This document shows, in pieces, positions 9,065 to 17,554 of a stretch of 57,744 nt of DNA. The first letter of the stretch is position 1. Every line of letters begins with the position of its first letter. Below the pieces are notes generated by a model. That model was given only the letters and a program-made list of their open reading frames with translations, had not been told where the DNA came from and did not search any database. The translations under genes and the position numbers were made by a program. Origin of the DNA: an uncultured Paracoccus sp. (GTDB lineage Bacteria > Pseudomonadota > Alphaproteobacteria > Rhodobacterales > Rhodobacteraceae); contig NZ_CAMIOH010000001.1 in NCBI RefSeq assembly GCF_946221145.1, positions 1-57,744 on the forward strand. The letters are read 5' to 3'.

Positions 9065-10066
9065 TCAGTTGTCGAAGCCGACACGGTCAACCAGCTGGCT
9101 GGCCTCCTGACGGTTCGTCACGATCTCGGTCAGGGGAACAGGATCGACCTTCAGTTCGCCGAAGGACTCGACGATCGGATCCAGGGCGGCGCCGGGTTTG
9201 ACGGGGTATTCGTAATTCGCCTCGGCATAGATCTTCTGCGCCTCGTCCGAGACGAGATATTCCAGCAGCTGCACCGCCTGGTCGCGGTTGGGCGCATGTT
9301 TCGCGACTGCCGCGCCGCTGATGTTCACATGGGTGCCGCCGTCTTCAAAGGTCGGCAGGATCACCTTGATCGCATCGCCCCATGCGCGCTGTTCCGCGTC
9401 GTCGCCCGACCGCATCAGCCCGACATAATAGGAATTGGCCACGGCGATGTCGCAGATGCCGCCCAGGATGTCCTTGGCCCCGTCGCGGTCGCCGCCGCCC
9501 GCCTTGCGCGCCAGATTGGCCTTGAGGCCGGTCAGCCATGCCTCGGTCGCGGCCGCGTCGTGATGGGCCAGATAGGCCGAGAACAGCGCCGTGTTATAGG
9601 GATGCTGGCCCGAGCGGATGCAGATCCGGCCCTTCCAGTCCGGGTCGGCCAGATCCTCATAGGTGATCGCGTCCAGATCCAGATCGCTGGCCGCATAGAT
9701 CACGCGCGCGCGCATCGACAGGGCGAACCACTGGTTGCCGGGATCGCGCAGGTTTTCCGGGATGGCATCGCCCAGCACCTGCGAGTCCACAGGCTGGGTC
9801 AGGCCCTTGTCCACCAGATCGGCCAGATTGCCCATATCGACCGCCATCAGCAGGTCCGCGGGCGAGCTTTCACCCTCGGCTGCGACGCGTTCGGCCAGAC
9901 CGTCCTTCAGGAACACCGTGTTCACCTTGACCCCGGTGGATTCGGTGAATGCCGCCAGCAGCGGCTCGACCAGGCCCGGCTCGCGCGAGGTATAGAGGTT
10001 CACCTCCTGCGCATGGACGGCGCCCGCCGCAAGGCTTGCGAAAAGAACGGCTGGTGCAAGTTTCAT
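9065..10066 (-). CDS. fbpA: Iron(III) ABC transporter substrate-binding protein (FbpA-like)
   Basis: A 333-residue periplasmic binding protein with a signal peptide (MKLAPAVLFASLAAGAVHA). The mature protein opens EVNLYTSREPGLVEPLLAAF, the usual start of FbpA/FutA proteins. A tyrosine pair in NSYYVG (Y213-Y214) matches the residues that bind ferric iron in this family. SSPADLLMAVD (67-77) is also family-typical. A GGGGGAC ribosome-binding site precedes the ATG. It captures Fe3+ for the FbpB/FbpC importer; it lies between those genes, 48 bases after the fbpC stop. Iron regulation is expected, but I could not identify a confident Fur, Irr or RirA site. Confidence 0.9.
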   Translation of the reverse strand: MKLAPAVLFASLAAGAVHAQEVNLYTSREPGLVEPLLAAFTESTGVKVNTVFLKDGLAERVAAEGESSPADLLMAVDMGNLADLVDKGLTQPVDSQVLGDAIPENLRDPGNQWFALSMRARVIYAASDLDLDAITYEDLADPDWKGRICIRSGQHPYNTALFSAYLAHHDAAATEAWLTGLKANLARKAGGGDRDGAKDILGGICDIAVANSYYVGLMRSGDDAEQRAWGDAIKVILPTFEDGGTHVNISGAAVAKHAPNRDQAVQLLEYLVSDEAQKIYAEANYEYPVKPGAALDPIVESFGELKVDPVPLTEIVTNRQEASQLVDRVGFDN

Positions 10067-10114
10067 GAATGTCCCCCAAAACTGTTCAGGGAGACATAGG
10101 CCAACCCGCGAGGG

Positions 10115-11215
10115 TTAGTCTAGTGTTTTCGTCAGCTTTGCGGGAGCGCCAGGGCTTCTGGGGTCTTCGGGAAAGACATGGATCTGCGCGCCGTTCAGTT
10201 GCAGGCTGACCTTGTCGCCGATCTGCATCGGAATGCGCACATGCGAATGCATCCGCAGCGGCCGGGCCAGCGGATGGACCATGATGTCGATCTGTTCGCT
10301 TTCCCCGGTAAAGGTCTTTTGCATCACGCGGGCGGAAATCCCCTGACCGTCAGGGCCGATGGACAGCGCCTGCGGGCGGATGCAGGCCAGCGCAAGCGCG
10401 CCGTCGGGCAGGTCCAGATCGGCGGGAAAGGTGCCGATGGGCGTTTCGATCCGGCCTGCGGACCAGATGCCGGGCAGGCGGTTGCACGGACCCATGAATT
10501 CGGCGGCATAGGCCGATTGCGGCTGGTCATAGATCTGGAACGGGGTGCCCATCTGTTCGATCCGGCCTGCGCGCATCAGCACGATCAGATCGCCCAGGGC
10601 CAGCGCTTCTTGCGGATCATGGGTCACGATGATGGCGGTGGTGCCGGTGCGGCGCAGGATGTCCACCGTCTCGCGGCGCACCTGTTCGCGCAGGCCCTGA
10701 TCCAAATTGGAAAACGGCTCATCCATCAGCAGGATCGCGGGTTCGGGGGCAAGCGCGCGGGCCAGCGCCACGCGCTGCTGCTCGCCTCCCGACAGTGAAT
10801 GCGAATACCGCTCCAGCAGATGCGTGATGCCGATGCGGTCCGCCACCTCGGCGACCCGATCACGCCGCGCCCTGCGGGTCAGGTGACGCAGCCCGAAGCC
10901 CAGATTGTCCGCCACGCTGAGATGGGGAAACAGCGCATAGTCCTGAAACATGAAGCCGATCTTGCGGTCCTCGGGTTCGACGAAGCGGCCGGGGCCTGCG
11001 ACCTCGGCCCCGCCCACCCGGATGCGTCCGCCGGGATCGGGGCGGTCCACGCCGGAAATGATCCGCAACAGCGTCGATTTGCCGCAACCGGACTGGCCCA
11101 GCAGACAGGTGATCCGCCCCGGCGGGATCGACAGCGAGACACCGGACAGCACCGCCCGACCATCGAAATGGCGCGATACCTGTTCCAGGTCCAGCGACGA
11201 CGGGGTGACGAGCAT
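10115..11215 (-). CDS. fbpC: Iron ABC transporter ATP-binding protein (FbpC-like)
   Basis: A 366-residue ABC ATPase powering iron uptake. Walker A GQSGCGKST lies at about 40-48, followed by a Q-loop FMFQDYALFPHLSV, signature LSGGEQQR, Walker B ILLMDEP and switch histidine in IIVTHD. The C-terminal ~120 residues form the TOBE-like domain of the FbpC/PotA group. The ATG at 11215 has a good Shine-Dalgarno (GGAACTGAAAGG); a frame extension to 11389 has no such signal. It is the first gene of the operon, an unusual order, because the binding protein gene is normally first. Confidence 0.9.
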   Translation of the reverse strand: MLVTPSSLDLEQVSRHFDGRAVLSGVSLSIPPGRITCLLGQSGCGKSTLLRIISGVDRPDPGGRIRVGGAEVAGPGRFVEPEDRKIGFMFQDYALFPHLSVADNLGFGLRHLTRRARRDRVAEVADRIGITHLLERYSHSLSGGEQQRVALARALAPEPAILLMDEPFSNLDQGLREQVRRETVDILRRTGTTAIIVTHDPQEALALGDLIVLMRAGRIEQMGTPFQIYDQPQSAYAAEFMGPCNRLPGIWSAGRIETPIGTFPADLDLPDGALALACIRPQALSIGPDGQGISARVMQKTFTGESEQIDIMVHPLARPLRMHSHVRIPMQIGDKVSLQLNGAQIHVFPEDPRSPGAPAKLTKTLD

Positions 11216-12039
11216 GGATTGCCTTTCAGTTCCGCTGTAGCAGCGGCAAGAGTGCCTGCAGTGCGGATGACTGTCGCCCGAGGCTTGTTTCCGGTCAACG
11301 CCGCCTTCTAAGGAACGGCGTGGCCGGGACAAGCTGTCGTTTCTGAAATTCAAGCGATGGAGAAGCGCTTTTCCCGTGATATGGCGCACGACCCTTCGGC
11401 CAAACGCGAAACCATGACCATCGTTACTTGGGTGACAGTCACGACCGAAACGAACGCCGGACTTGGCAGGTCATCCATCACCGCGGCGATGATGCTAGCC
11501 GAGATCATCGCCGGCAATATCTGCGGGTCATGGCGCTGATCGTTGACGGGTGAGGATCTGCCGGTCACGATTCGCAACGTGATCCAGACCCGGACCGACC
11601 AAGGTTTTCTCGGTGCAATCGCCTCGATCCGGGCCAAACCCCCGCTGGCGCTCGCACGTGTCGCGCGAGCTCTCTCATATCCATGACCTCTCGCACCTGA
11701 CGATCAGGTCGAGAGGGCGGCGTGACAGGCAGGAACGGGCCAGAACCGAGTTCCGGCCCGCCGAGGCACTTGAACGCCCAGGGCCTTGCCCGGGCTTTTC
11801 CCGATACCCGGTCGCTTGGAGCGTGATCTGCTGCGAACCCTCAGCGCGCGCATTGTCAGGTCTGAGTGCAGTTGCTTTGGTTGTCAGTCCCGATCCAATC
11901 TCCGATCGGCCCCGCGCCCGGCATAGGCAGGCATTGGATCGTCGATCCGGACATCGTATCCGCCAGCCATGGCCCGCCTGTGCGGTCGTTGCCGATGAGG
12001 TTTCGGGAAGCGGACCCACTGCCGGGCACGCTCCCCGGT
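11216..12039. other. Intergenic stretch without a recognisable gene
   Basis: About 820 bases between the start of fbpC and the end of the SsuD-like gene. Short open frames occur on both strands, but none resembles a known family or has a convincing ribosome-binding site. The right part of 11216-11400 should hold the fbpC promoter; no clear iron-responsive operator is visible. The remainder may be decayed coding sequence. Confidence 0.5.
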
Positions 12040-13146
12040 TCATCCGGCCTCTTGCGGCTGACGACGGTCCGCCGGTGCGTGCCGCAGCAGCGGCAGCAGG
12101 GTCCGGCCCTGCTTGATGATCTCTGGCAGATAGGGCGTGTCGGACAGGATGAACTTGCTGATCCCCAAGTCGGCATATTTGCGCAACGAGGCCGCGACCT
12201 CATCGGCGGTGCCAACCAGCCATGTCGTTGCCGCCCCGCCTGCGCCGAACTTGCCGGGGGTGGTGTACAGGTTTTCGTCCAGAACCTCGCCTTGATGTTG
12301 CAGGTCCAGAAGGCGCTGCTGCCCCTCGGCCACCACGCGGCGGTGGTCGTGCCAGCCCGCGCCCGCGATCTGCGCCATTTGCGCCACCTTGGCCTCGGCA
12401 TCGCGCCAGGCCTGTTCGCGGCTGTCGCGGATGACGGTGGTGATACGCAGGCCGAATTGCAGCGGTGGCAGATCGCGGTCCATGTCGCGCGACAGTGTCT
12501 TCAGCCGTGCGATGCGTTCGGCAATGCCGTCGCGCGGCTCTCCCCAGAACAGCTGCACATCGGCCTCGGTCGCGGCGACGCGCTCGGCGGCGGGCGAGGC
12601 GCCACCGAAATAGAACGGCGGATGCAGACGATCCCCGCGCGGCGTGATGCGGGGTTCGGCCGTGGAGTTCGCGATGCGGTAGTGGTCGCCCCGATGTGTC
12701 ACGCTGCGTTCCGTCCATAAACGGCGGACAAGCCGCATGAATTCCCGCGTGCGGCCATAGCGGTGGGTCTGATCGCCCTCGCTGTCGCCATAGGCTTCGA
12801 AGTCGTCCTTGCCGGACACGATGTTGATGCGCACCCGTCCGCCCGACAACTGGTCCAACGTCGCGGCCGAGGATGCGAAATGCCCCGGCTGCCAATATCC
12901 GGGTCGCACTGCGATCAGCGGGTTGAACCGCGTGGTCCGCGCGGTCAATGCGGTCGCGACCGTAAACGTATCGGGGCGCCCCCAGCCGGTGCCGATCAGC
13001 GCGCCCGCCCAGCCGTTATCCTCGACCGCCCGGGCTTGCGCCGTCAGTGTGTCCAGGCTGTTGTGATCTGCCTCGGCCACGTCGCCGCGATGGCCTGCAA
13101 CGGCTTGGTTGGGGATATACCAAAGAAATTCAAGGTTCTGTGACAT
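12040..13146 (-). CDS. FMNH2-dependent alkanesulfonate monooxygenase-like (SsuD family)
   Basis: A 368-residue luciferase-like (LLM) flavin monooxygenase. SsuD-type residues include EFLWYIPNQ at the start, LIGTGWGRPD, FNPLIAVRPGYWQPG, LDQLSGGRVRINIVSG and HRYGRTREFMRLVRRLW, then PPFYFGGASP. SsuD enzymes use FMNH2 and O2 to split R-CH2-SO3- into an aldehyde and sulfite. The gene is the last of a four-gene minus-strand operon after a sulfonate-type ABC transporter, 20 bases after the permease stop, which supports an organosulfonate role. No flavin reductase is in this operon. The substrate range is unknown. Confidence 0.87.
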   Translation of the reverse strand: MSQNLEFLWYIPNQAVAGHRGDVAEADHNSLDTLTAQARAVEDNGWAGALIGTGWGRPDTFTVATALTARTTRFNPLIAVRPGYWQPGHFASSAATLDQLSGGRVRINIVSGKDDFEAYGDSEGDQTHRYGRTREFMRLVRRLWTERSVTHRGDHYRIANSTAEPRITPRGDRLHPPFYFGGASPAAERVAATEADVQLFWGEPRDGIAERIARLKTLSRDMDRDLPPLQFGLRITTVIRDSREQAWRDAEAKVAQMAQIAGAGWHDHRRVVAEGQQRLLDLQHQGEVLDENLYTTPGKFGAGGAATTWLVGTADEVAASLRKYADLGISKFILSDTPYLPEIIKQGRTLLPLLRHAPADRRQPQEAG

Positions 13147-13166
13147 GATTTGCTCTTTCTGGGGGA

Positions 13167-14036
13167 TCAGCGTTGCTGGCCCCAGCGATGGATGGTCGCG
13201 CGTTCCAAGGTTGCGAAGACAACGTTCTCGACCAGCAGGCCGATGATGATGACCATGGCCAGCCCGGCGAAGACCTGATCGGTATAAAGCTCGTTCCGGG
13301 ACTGGAAGATATACCAGCCCAGGCCCCCGCGTCCGGACGAGGCGCCGAAGACCAGTTCGGCTGCGATCAGCGTGCGCCAGGCGAAGGCCCAGCCGATCCG
13401 CAGCCCCGACACGATGGATGGCAGCGCCGCCGGGATCAGGATCTGTGCGACGAAGCGCCAGCCGGTCAGGCCATAGTTGCGCCCTGCCATGCGCAGGGTT
13501 TCAGGCACGCCCTGAAAGCCGGAAAAGATGTTCAGCGCCAGCGGCCACAGCACGGAATGGATCAGCACGAAGATCAGGCTGGCTTGTCCCAGCCCGAACC
13601 ACAGCAGCGCCAGCGGCAGCAGCGCGATGGCAGGCAGGGGATTGAACATCGCCGTCAGCGTGGACAGCAGGTCGCGCCCGAACCGGGTCGAGATCGCCAG
13701 AGTGGTCAGCAAGAAGGCCAGCACGATCCCAGCGAGATAGCCTTTCAGCAGCACGCCGATGGAAATCGCCGCCCGGTCCAGCAGCACCCCGTCGCGGATA
13801 CCGTCCACAAAGACGCGGGCGGTCGCGGTAAAGGTCGGCAGCAGCAGCGGATTGCCCTGCCAGCGGGCCGCAATTTCCCAGATCAGCGCGATGGCGGCGA
13901 TGATGACCAGACGGCGCAGCCAGTCCTGTTCCCACAGCCGGGCGCCCAGCGGGATGGCGCGTTCGATCGGTGCCTCGACAAAGGGCGGCAGGTCGCGTTC
14001 GTACTCGGGCCGGATCGGCGGAGTCAGTGCGGTCAT
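13167..14036 (-). CDS. Sulfonate-type ABC transporter permease (SsuC/TauC-like)
   Basis: A 289-residue inner-membrane permease with a cytoplasmic N-terminus and about six hydrophobic segments. The EAA loop reads ETLRMAGRNYGLTGWRF. LPAIALLPLALLWFGLG is strongly typical of the SsuC/TauC/NrtB group. The start overlaps the ATPase stop as ATGA, so translation is coupled. It forms the channel for the transporter encoded with the binding protein (14858-15874) and ATPase (14033-14848). SsuC versus TauC cannot be separated by eye. Confidence 0.9.
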   Translation of the reverse strand: MTALTPPIRPEYERDLPPFVEAPIERAIPLGARLWEQDWLRRLVIIAAIALIWEIAARWQGNPLLLPTFTATARVFVDGIRDGVLLDRAAISIGVLLKGYLAGIVLAFLLTTLAISTRFGRDLLSTLTAMFNPLPAIALLPLALLWFGLGQASLIFVLIHSVLWPLALNIFSGFQGVPETLRMAGRNYGLTGWRFVAQILIPAALPSIVSGLRIGWAFAWRTLIAAELVFGASSGRGGLGWYIFQSRNELYTDQVFAGLAMVIIIGLLVENVVFATLERATIHRWGQQR

Positions 14037-14848
14037 GCGGCCTCCACCGGGTCGGCGAACAGCATGTCGTGGATGCGGTTCGCGGCGGTCTGGAAATCCG
14101 TACCGCCGAGGCTGTGCAGATCCCAGTCATGGCAGTTGATTTCCGCCCGCACCCGCCCCGGACGCGGCGACAGCAGCGCCACGCGGTTGCCGACGACCAG
14201 GGCTTCCTCAATGGAATGGGTCACGAAGATCAGCGTGAACCGCACCTCGTCCCACAGGCGCAGAAGCTCTTCCTGCATCTTGCGGCGGGTCAGGGCATCC
14301 AAGGCTGCGAAGGGTTCGTCCATCAGCAGAACACGCGGGCGCGAGGCGAGCGCGCGGGCGATTGCGACACGCTGTTTCATGCCGCCTGACAGTTGATGCG
14401 GGTGGCTGTCCTGAAAGCCCTCCAGACCGACCTTGGCAATGGCGTCCAGCGCACGCTCCCGCGCCTCGGCGCGGGGCACGCGGGTGGCCAGCAGCGGGAA
14501 CATCACATTGCCCAGCACCGTCTTCCAAGGCGGCAACTGGTCGAATTCCTGAAACACCACGATCCGGTCGGCGCCCGGTCCGGTGACCGCCCGGCCGTCC
14601 AGCGTGATGCGTCCCTCGGTCGGGCGGATGAATCCGGCGATGGATTTCAGCAATGTGGACTTGCCGCAGCCCGACGGGCCCAGCAGCACGAAACGGTCGG
14701 CCTGATGCACGTCCAGATCAATGCGATGCGTGGCGCGAACCACCCGGTCGCGGGCCGCATATTCCAATGTTACCCCCTTGACCTGCAGCAACGGAGAGGG
14801 AGTGGCGGCAGTTGCCGTATGGAGATCATGCTTCGACATCAGCATCAT
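14033..14848 (-). CDS. Sulfonate-type ABC transporter ATP-binding protein (SsuB/TauB-like)
   Basis: A 271-residue ABC ATPase: Walker A GPSGCGKST (57-65), Q-loop VVFQEFDQLPPWKTVLGNV, signature LSGGMKQR, Walker B VLLMDEP, and switch histidine in IFVTHS. The Q-loop LPPWKTV pattern is usual for nitrate/sulfonate/taurine importers. An AGGGGACC ribosome-binding site precedes the ATG; starts 3 or 12 bases further in are possible. It lies 10 bases after the binding-protein stop and overlaps the permease start. Confidence 0.9.
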   Translation of the reverse strand: MMLMSKHDLHTATAATPSPLLQVKGVTLEYAARDRVVRATHRIDLDVHQADRFVLLGPSGCGKSTLLKSIAGFIRPTEGRITLDGRAVTGPGADRIVVFQEFDQLPPWKTVLGNVMFPLLATRVPRAEARERALDAIAKVGLEGFQDSHPHQLSGGMKQRVAIARALASRPRVLLMDEPFAALDALTRRKMQEELLRLWDEVRFTLIFVTHSIEEALVVGNRVALLSPRPGRVRAEINCHDWDLHSLGGTDFQTAANRIHDMLFADPVEAA

Positions 14849-14857
14849 CTGGTCCCC

Positions 14858-15874
14858 TCAGCTTCCCGTGCCGATGCGCGGATCGCCGAAGACATAATCC
14901 GACACCGCAGTGGGTTCGGTTCGGATCGCGCCGACGCGGTGCAGGAACTGACCCAGCCCCAGCGTGTTTTCGGGCTGGATCTTGAACGCCACTTCGTCGC
15001 TGGTGATCACGTCCAGCAGCAGCGCGCGGTCGGTTTTCGCCCCCGTCACCTTCAGATAGATGTCGGCGGCCTGTTCGGGATTTGCGGTCACGAATTCCGC
15101 CGCGTCCTCAAGGGCGCCCAGCAGCGCCTGATAGGTCTTGGGGCTCTCCTGATAAAATTCTTCGGTCGCATAGAGCAGCGTGGACGACGCCGGACCGCCC
15201 AGAACGTCATAGGAGTTCAGGATCACATGCGCGTCGGGGTTCTGGGCCAGCTCCTGTTCCTGAAAGGGCGGGTTGGCCAGATGGCCGGTGATCTCGGTTC
15301 CGCCGGAAATGATCGCCGCCGCCGCCTCGGGATGGGGCAGCGCCACGGTGATTTCGTCCAGCCGGTCGAACTGGTCATCGCCCCACAGCCTGGCCGAGGC
15401 CATCTGCAGGATCCGCGCCTGCACCGAGACGCCGACCGCGGGCAGCGCGATCCGGTCCTGATCGGTCAGGTCGGCGATGGTCCTGACCCCGGGCCGGTTC
15501 GAGACGAGGTAATTCGGGAAATTCCCCAGCGAGGCGATGGCCTTGACGTTCTGCCCGCCCCTGGTGCGGTCCCAGATCGTGAACATCGGCCCGACACCCG
15601 CGCCCGCCACGTCGATGCTGCCCGACAACAGCGCGTCATTGACCGCCGATCCGCCGGACAGTTGCAAAAACTCGACATCAATGTCGATCCCGGCATCTTT
15701 ACCGTGCTTTTCGATCAGTTGCTGGTCCTTGGCGACATTCAGCAACAGATAGACAACGCCGAACTGTTCGGCGATGCGCAGCTTGCCCTCTTCGGCATGG
15801 GCTGCCGCGCTGGTCAGAGCAGCGATGCTGGCGCCGGTCAGAAGGGTGACGAAGGGACGTAGATACCAGGTCAT
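14858..15874 (-). CDS. Sulfonate/nitrate/taurine-type ABC substrate-binding protein
   Basis: A 338-residue periplasmic binding protein of the SsuA/TauA/NMT1 superfamily. A signal peptide ending near TSAAAHAEE is followed by KLRIAEQFGVVYLLLNVAKDQQL, then FLQLSGGSAVNDALLSGSID, where the serine/glycine segment contacts the anionic ligand in relatives. The ATG at 15874 is preceded by GGAG at suitable spacing; an ATG 27 bases upstream lacks this. It is the first gene of the binding protein-ATPase-permease-monooxygenase operon. The ligand is inferred as an organosulfonate from the downstream SsuD-like enzyme. Confidence 0.88.
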   Translation of the reverse strand: MTWYLRPFVTLLTGASIAALTSAAAHAEEGKLRIAEQFGVVYLLLNVAKDQQLIEKHGKDAGIDIDVEFLQLSGGSAVNDALLSGSIDVAGAGVGPMFTIWDRTRGGQNVKAIASLGNFPNYLVSNRPGVRTIADLTDQDRIALPAVGVSVQARILQMASARLWGDDQFDRLDEITVALPHPEAAAAIISGGTEITGHLANPPFQEQELAQNPDAHVILNSYDVLGGPASSTLLYATEEFYQESPKTYQALLGALEDAAEFVTANPEQAADIYLKVTGAKTDRALLLDVITSDEVAFKIQPENTLGLGQFLHRVGAIRTEPTAVSDYVFGDPRIGTGS

Positions 15875-16041
15875 CGGGCGGCTCCAATAAATCTCTATCA
15901 ATATAGTCGTCTAAAAAATCGGGCCAGGGCAAGGGGCTGCCTGATGCTGTGGCACAGTTTGGAACGGAGTGTTTGTGCGTCCGCGCGCAAACAGGACAGG
16001 GCTTCTCTGCGGCGCCCTGAAAAAAGAAATTCCGCCTGCGC

Positions 16042-16212
16042 TCAGCTTCCGTGTGGCTGATGGTTGGCGATGGCGGCAGCAAGCGTGTCGCATTTCGCGC
16101 AGCTGTCAGGGCAGAACAGCACCGGCAGGTCCAGATTGGCCCTCGTAAATCCGCCGCCCACCATCGGCATGGCCGGCGGAATGGGCATGGCGCGATGCGG
16201 CGCGATGGTCAT
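16042..16212 (-). CDS. 56-residue protein with a CxxxCxxC motif
   Basis: A short minus-strand frame starting at the ATG at 16212, with AGGAACC just upstream, and ending at TGA 16042-16044. The N-terminal 21 residues are rich in Met, Pro and Gly (HRAMPIPPAMPMVGGG). They are followed by NLDLPVLFCPDSCAKCDTL, with cysteines at 34, 38 and 41. The cysteine spacing suggests a metal, thiol-redox or persulfide site, perhaps a minimal thioredoxin/glutaredoxin-like segment; no family is recognised. It begins 28 bases after the LysR-type gene on the same strand and sits between two organosulfur operons, so a role in sulfur or metal handling is plausible but unproven. Confidence 0.55.
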   Translation of the reverse strand: MTIAPHRAMPIPPAMPMVGGGFTRANLDLPVLFCPDSCAKCDTLAAAIANHQPHGS

Positions 16213-16239
16213 GAGGTTCCTTCTTGGGTCTGCGGACGA

Positions 16240-17205
16240 TCAGGCCGCGTCCGACCAGGCCAGGGCGACGCCCGCCTGTTGGCGCAGCCAGGCCAGCAGG
16301 GCAGACACGGCCGGGTCGTGCAGCGCATGGTCGGGGGCCACGAAGTAATAGGCGGCCGAGATCGGCCAGGGATCGCCGAACGGGCTGACCAGCCGCCCAC
16401 TGGCCAGATCTGCCTCGGCCAGGCGCAGCTTGCCCAGGGCGACCCCCTTGCCCGCCGCCGCCGCCTCGAGCGCCAGAGAGGATTGCTGCAAGCGGATGCC
16501 GCTGCGCGCCGCCGGTCCCGGGTTTACGCCGTGGCCAGTCAGCCAGCGGTCCCAATCGGGGCAAGAGGCGTCGTTTTCCGGGCCGGTTTCATGCAGCAGC
16601 GCCACGTCCTGCGCCAGCGCTGCGGGACCGCGCGCGGCCAGGTCATGGGTTGCGGCCAGATCGGGGCTGCACACCGGCAGCACGGCTTCGGACATCAGGT
16701 GATGGACCTGCAACCCGGCATATTGGCCGCTGCCATAGCGGACGGCGCAGTCGGCCTCCCCCTCGCCAAAGGCGGTCAGGCCGACCGATGCCTCGATCGA
16801 CAGATCCAGCCCCGGCACCGCGTCGTGGAGCGCGTCCAGGCGCGGCATCAGCCATTTCATCGCGAAGGAGGGCGGAACCGAAATCCGCAGCGGCGCCTTG
16901 CGCCCCGCCAGCCCCGACAGGGCGCCCAGCATCAACTGGAACGCCTCGTCCAGGCCCGGCAGGATGGACCGGCCCAGCGGCGTCAGATCCAGCAGGCCCC
17001 GGTTGCGGACGAACAACGGCCCGCCCAGGTGATCCTCCAGCAGGCGGACTTGCTGGCCGATGGCAGCGGTCGAGACGTGCAATTCCTCTGCCGCCGCACC
17101 GAAACTGCGATGGCGCGCCGAGATCACAAAGGCCCGCAGCGCGTTGAGCGACGGCATCCGCGCCATGGTCATGCGCCGGGCAGGATCGGTATTCGATGTC
17201 GGCAT
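16240..17205 (-). CDS. LysR-type transcriptional regulator (GcvA-like)
   Basis: A 321-residue LysR-family regulator. The winged helix-turn-helix reads LNALRAFVISARHRSFGAAA and STAAIGQQVRLLEDHLG, close to the GcvA branch. The effector-binding half has RISVPPSFAMKWLMPRL and GEGEADCAVRYGSG. Starts at 17205, 17172 and 17166 are all possible; the longest has GGGGA upstream. It lies between the two organosulfur operons, head-to-head with the plus-strand operon starting at 17555, the usual position of a LysR activator. It is also upstream of the CxxxCxxC small gene on its own strand. It likely senses a substrate or sulfur-status metabolite; the ligand is unknown. Confidence 0.9.
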   Translation of the reverse strand: MPTSNTDPARRMTMARMPSLNALRAFVISARHRSFGAAAEELHVSTAAIGQQVRLLEDHLGGPLFVRNRGLLDLTPLGRSILPGLDEAFQLMLGALSGLAGRKAPLRISVPPSFAMKWLMPRLDALHDAVPGLDLSIEASVGLTAFGEGEADCAVRYGSGQYAGLQVHHLMSEAVLPVCSPDLAATHDLAARGPAALAQDVALLHETGPENDASCPDWDRWLTGHGVNPGPAARSGIRLQQSSLALEAAAAGKGVALGKLRLAEADLASGRLVSPFGDPWPISAAYYFVAPDHALHDPAVSALLAWLRQQAGVALAWSDAA

Positions 17206-17554
17206 CCCTGGCCGTTTCCCCTGGATCGTTTCGCCTGAACCCTAGGCGCGGGCGGGGCCGATGCCGATTCCAAAGACGGCCCGCGAAAGGGAAACGGCCA
17301 TCTGCCGGGCCGTTCGTCCAAGGAAGATTACACTCGCAGCCCGTCGAAGATTCGGTCGCTGCAATGCCTGGTTCCGGGAAAGATTTTCTTCTGCACCGGC
17401 AAAGCCGCGCTAGCGGCAGACAGGTTCTTCTCTCCTCTGGCCATCAGGGGACCGGTTCGTCCTTTCGGCGGGCAGGATAAAACTACAGTAAAACTATCGA
17501 CATTAACCGGCCGTTGCCTAGCCTTGGGAGCAGAGAAACACGGAAGGTTCCCTC
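17206..17554. promoter_or_regulatory. Divergent intergenic region between LysR gene and organosulfur operon
   Basis: About 350 bases with no gene. It must hold the promoters of the LysR gene (leftward) and of the eight-gene operon (rightward). Near its right end the sequence turns A/T-richer (AAACTACAGTAAAACTATC, about 17478-17497), with a tandem AAAACTA. No exact T-N11-A LysR site was assigned with confidence. GGAAGG lies shortly before the ATG at 17555. Confidence 0.45.

Noticed and set aside
7288..9201. A 637-codon plus-strand open frame rich in Gln, Arg and Asp
   Set aside because: Antisense to the fbpB permease; its composition is the mirror of a hydrophobic protein.
11350..12039. Short open frames between fbpC and the SsuD-like gene
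   Set aside because: None has a credible ribosome-binding site or a recognisable family, and opposing frames overlap.
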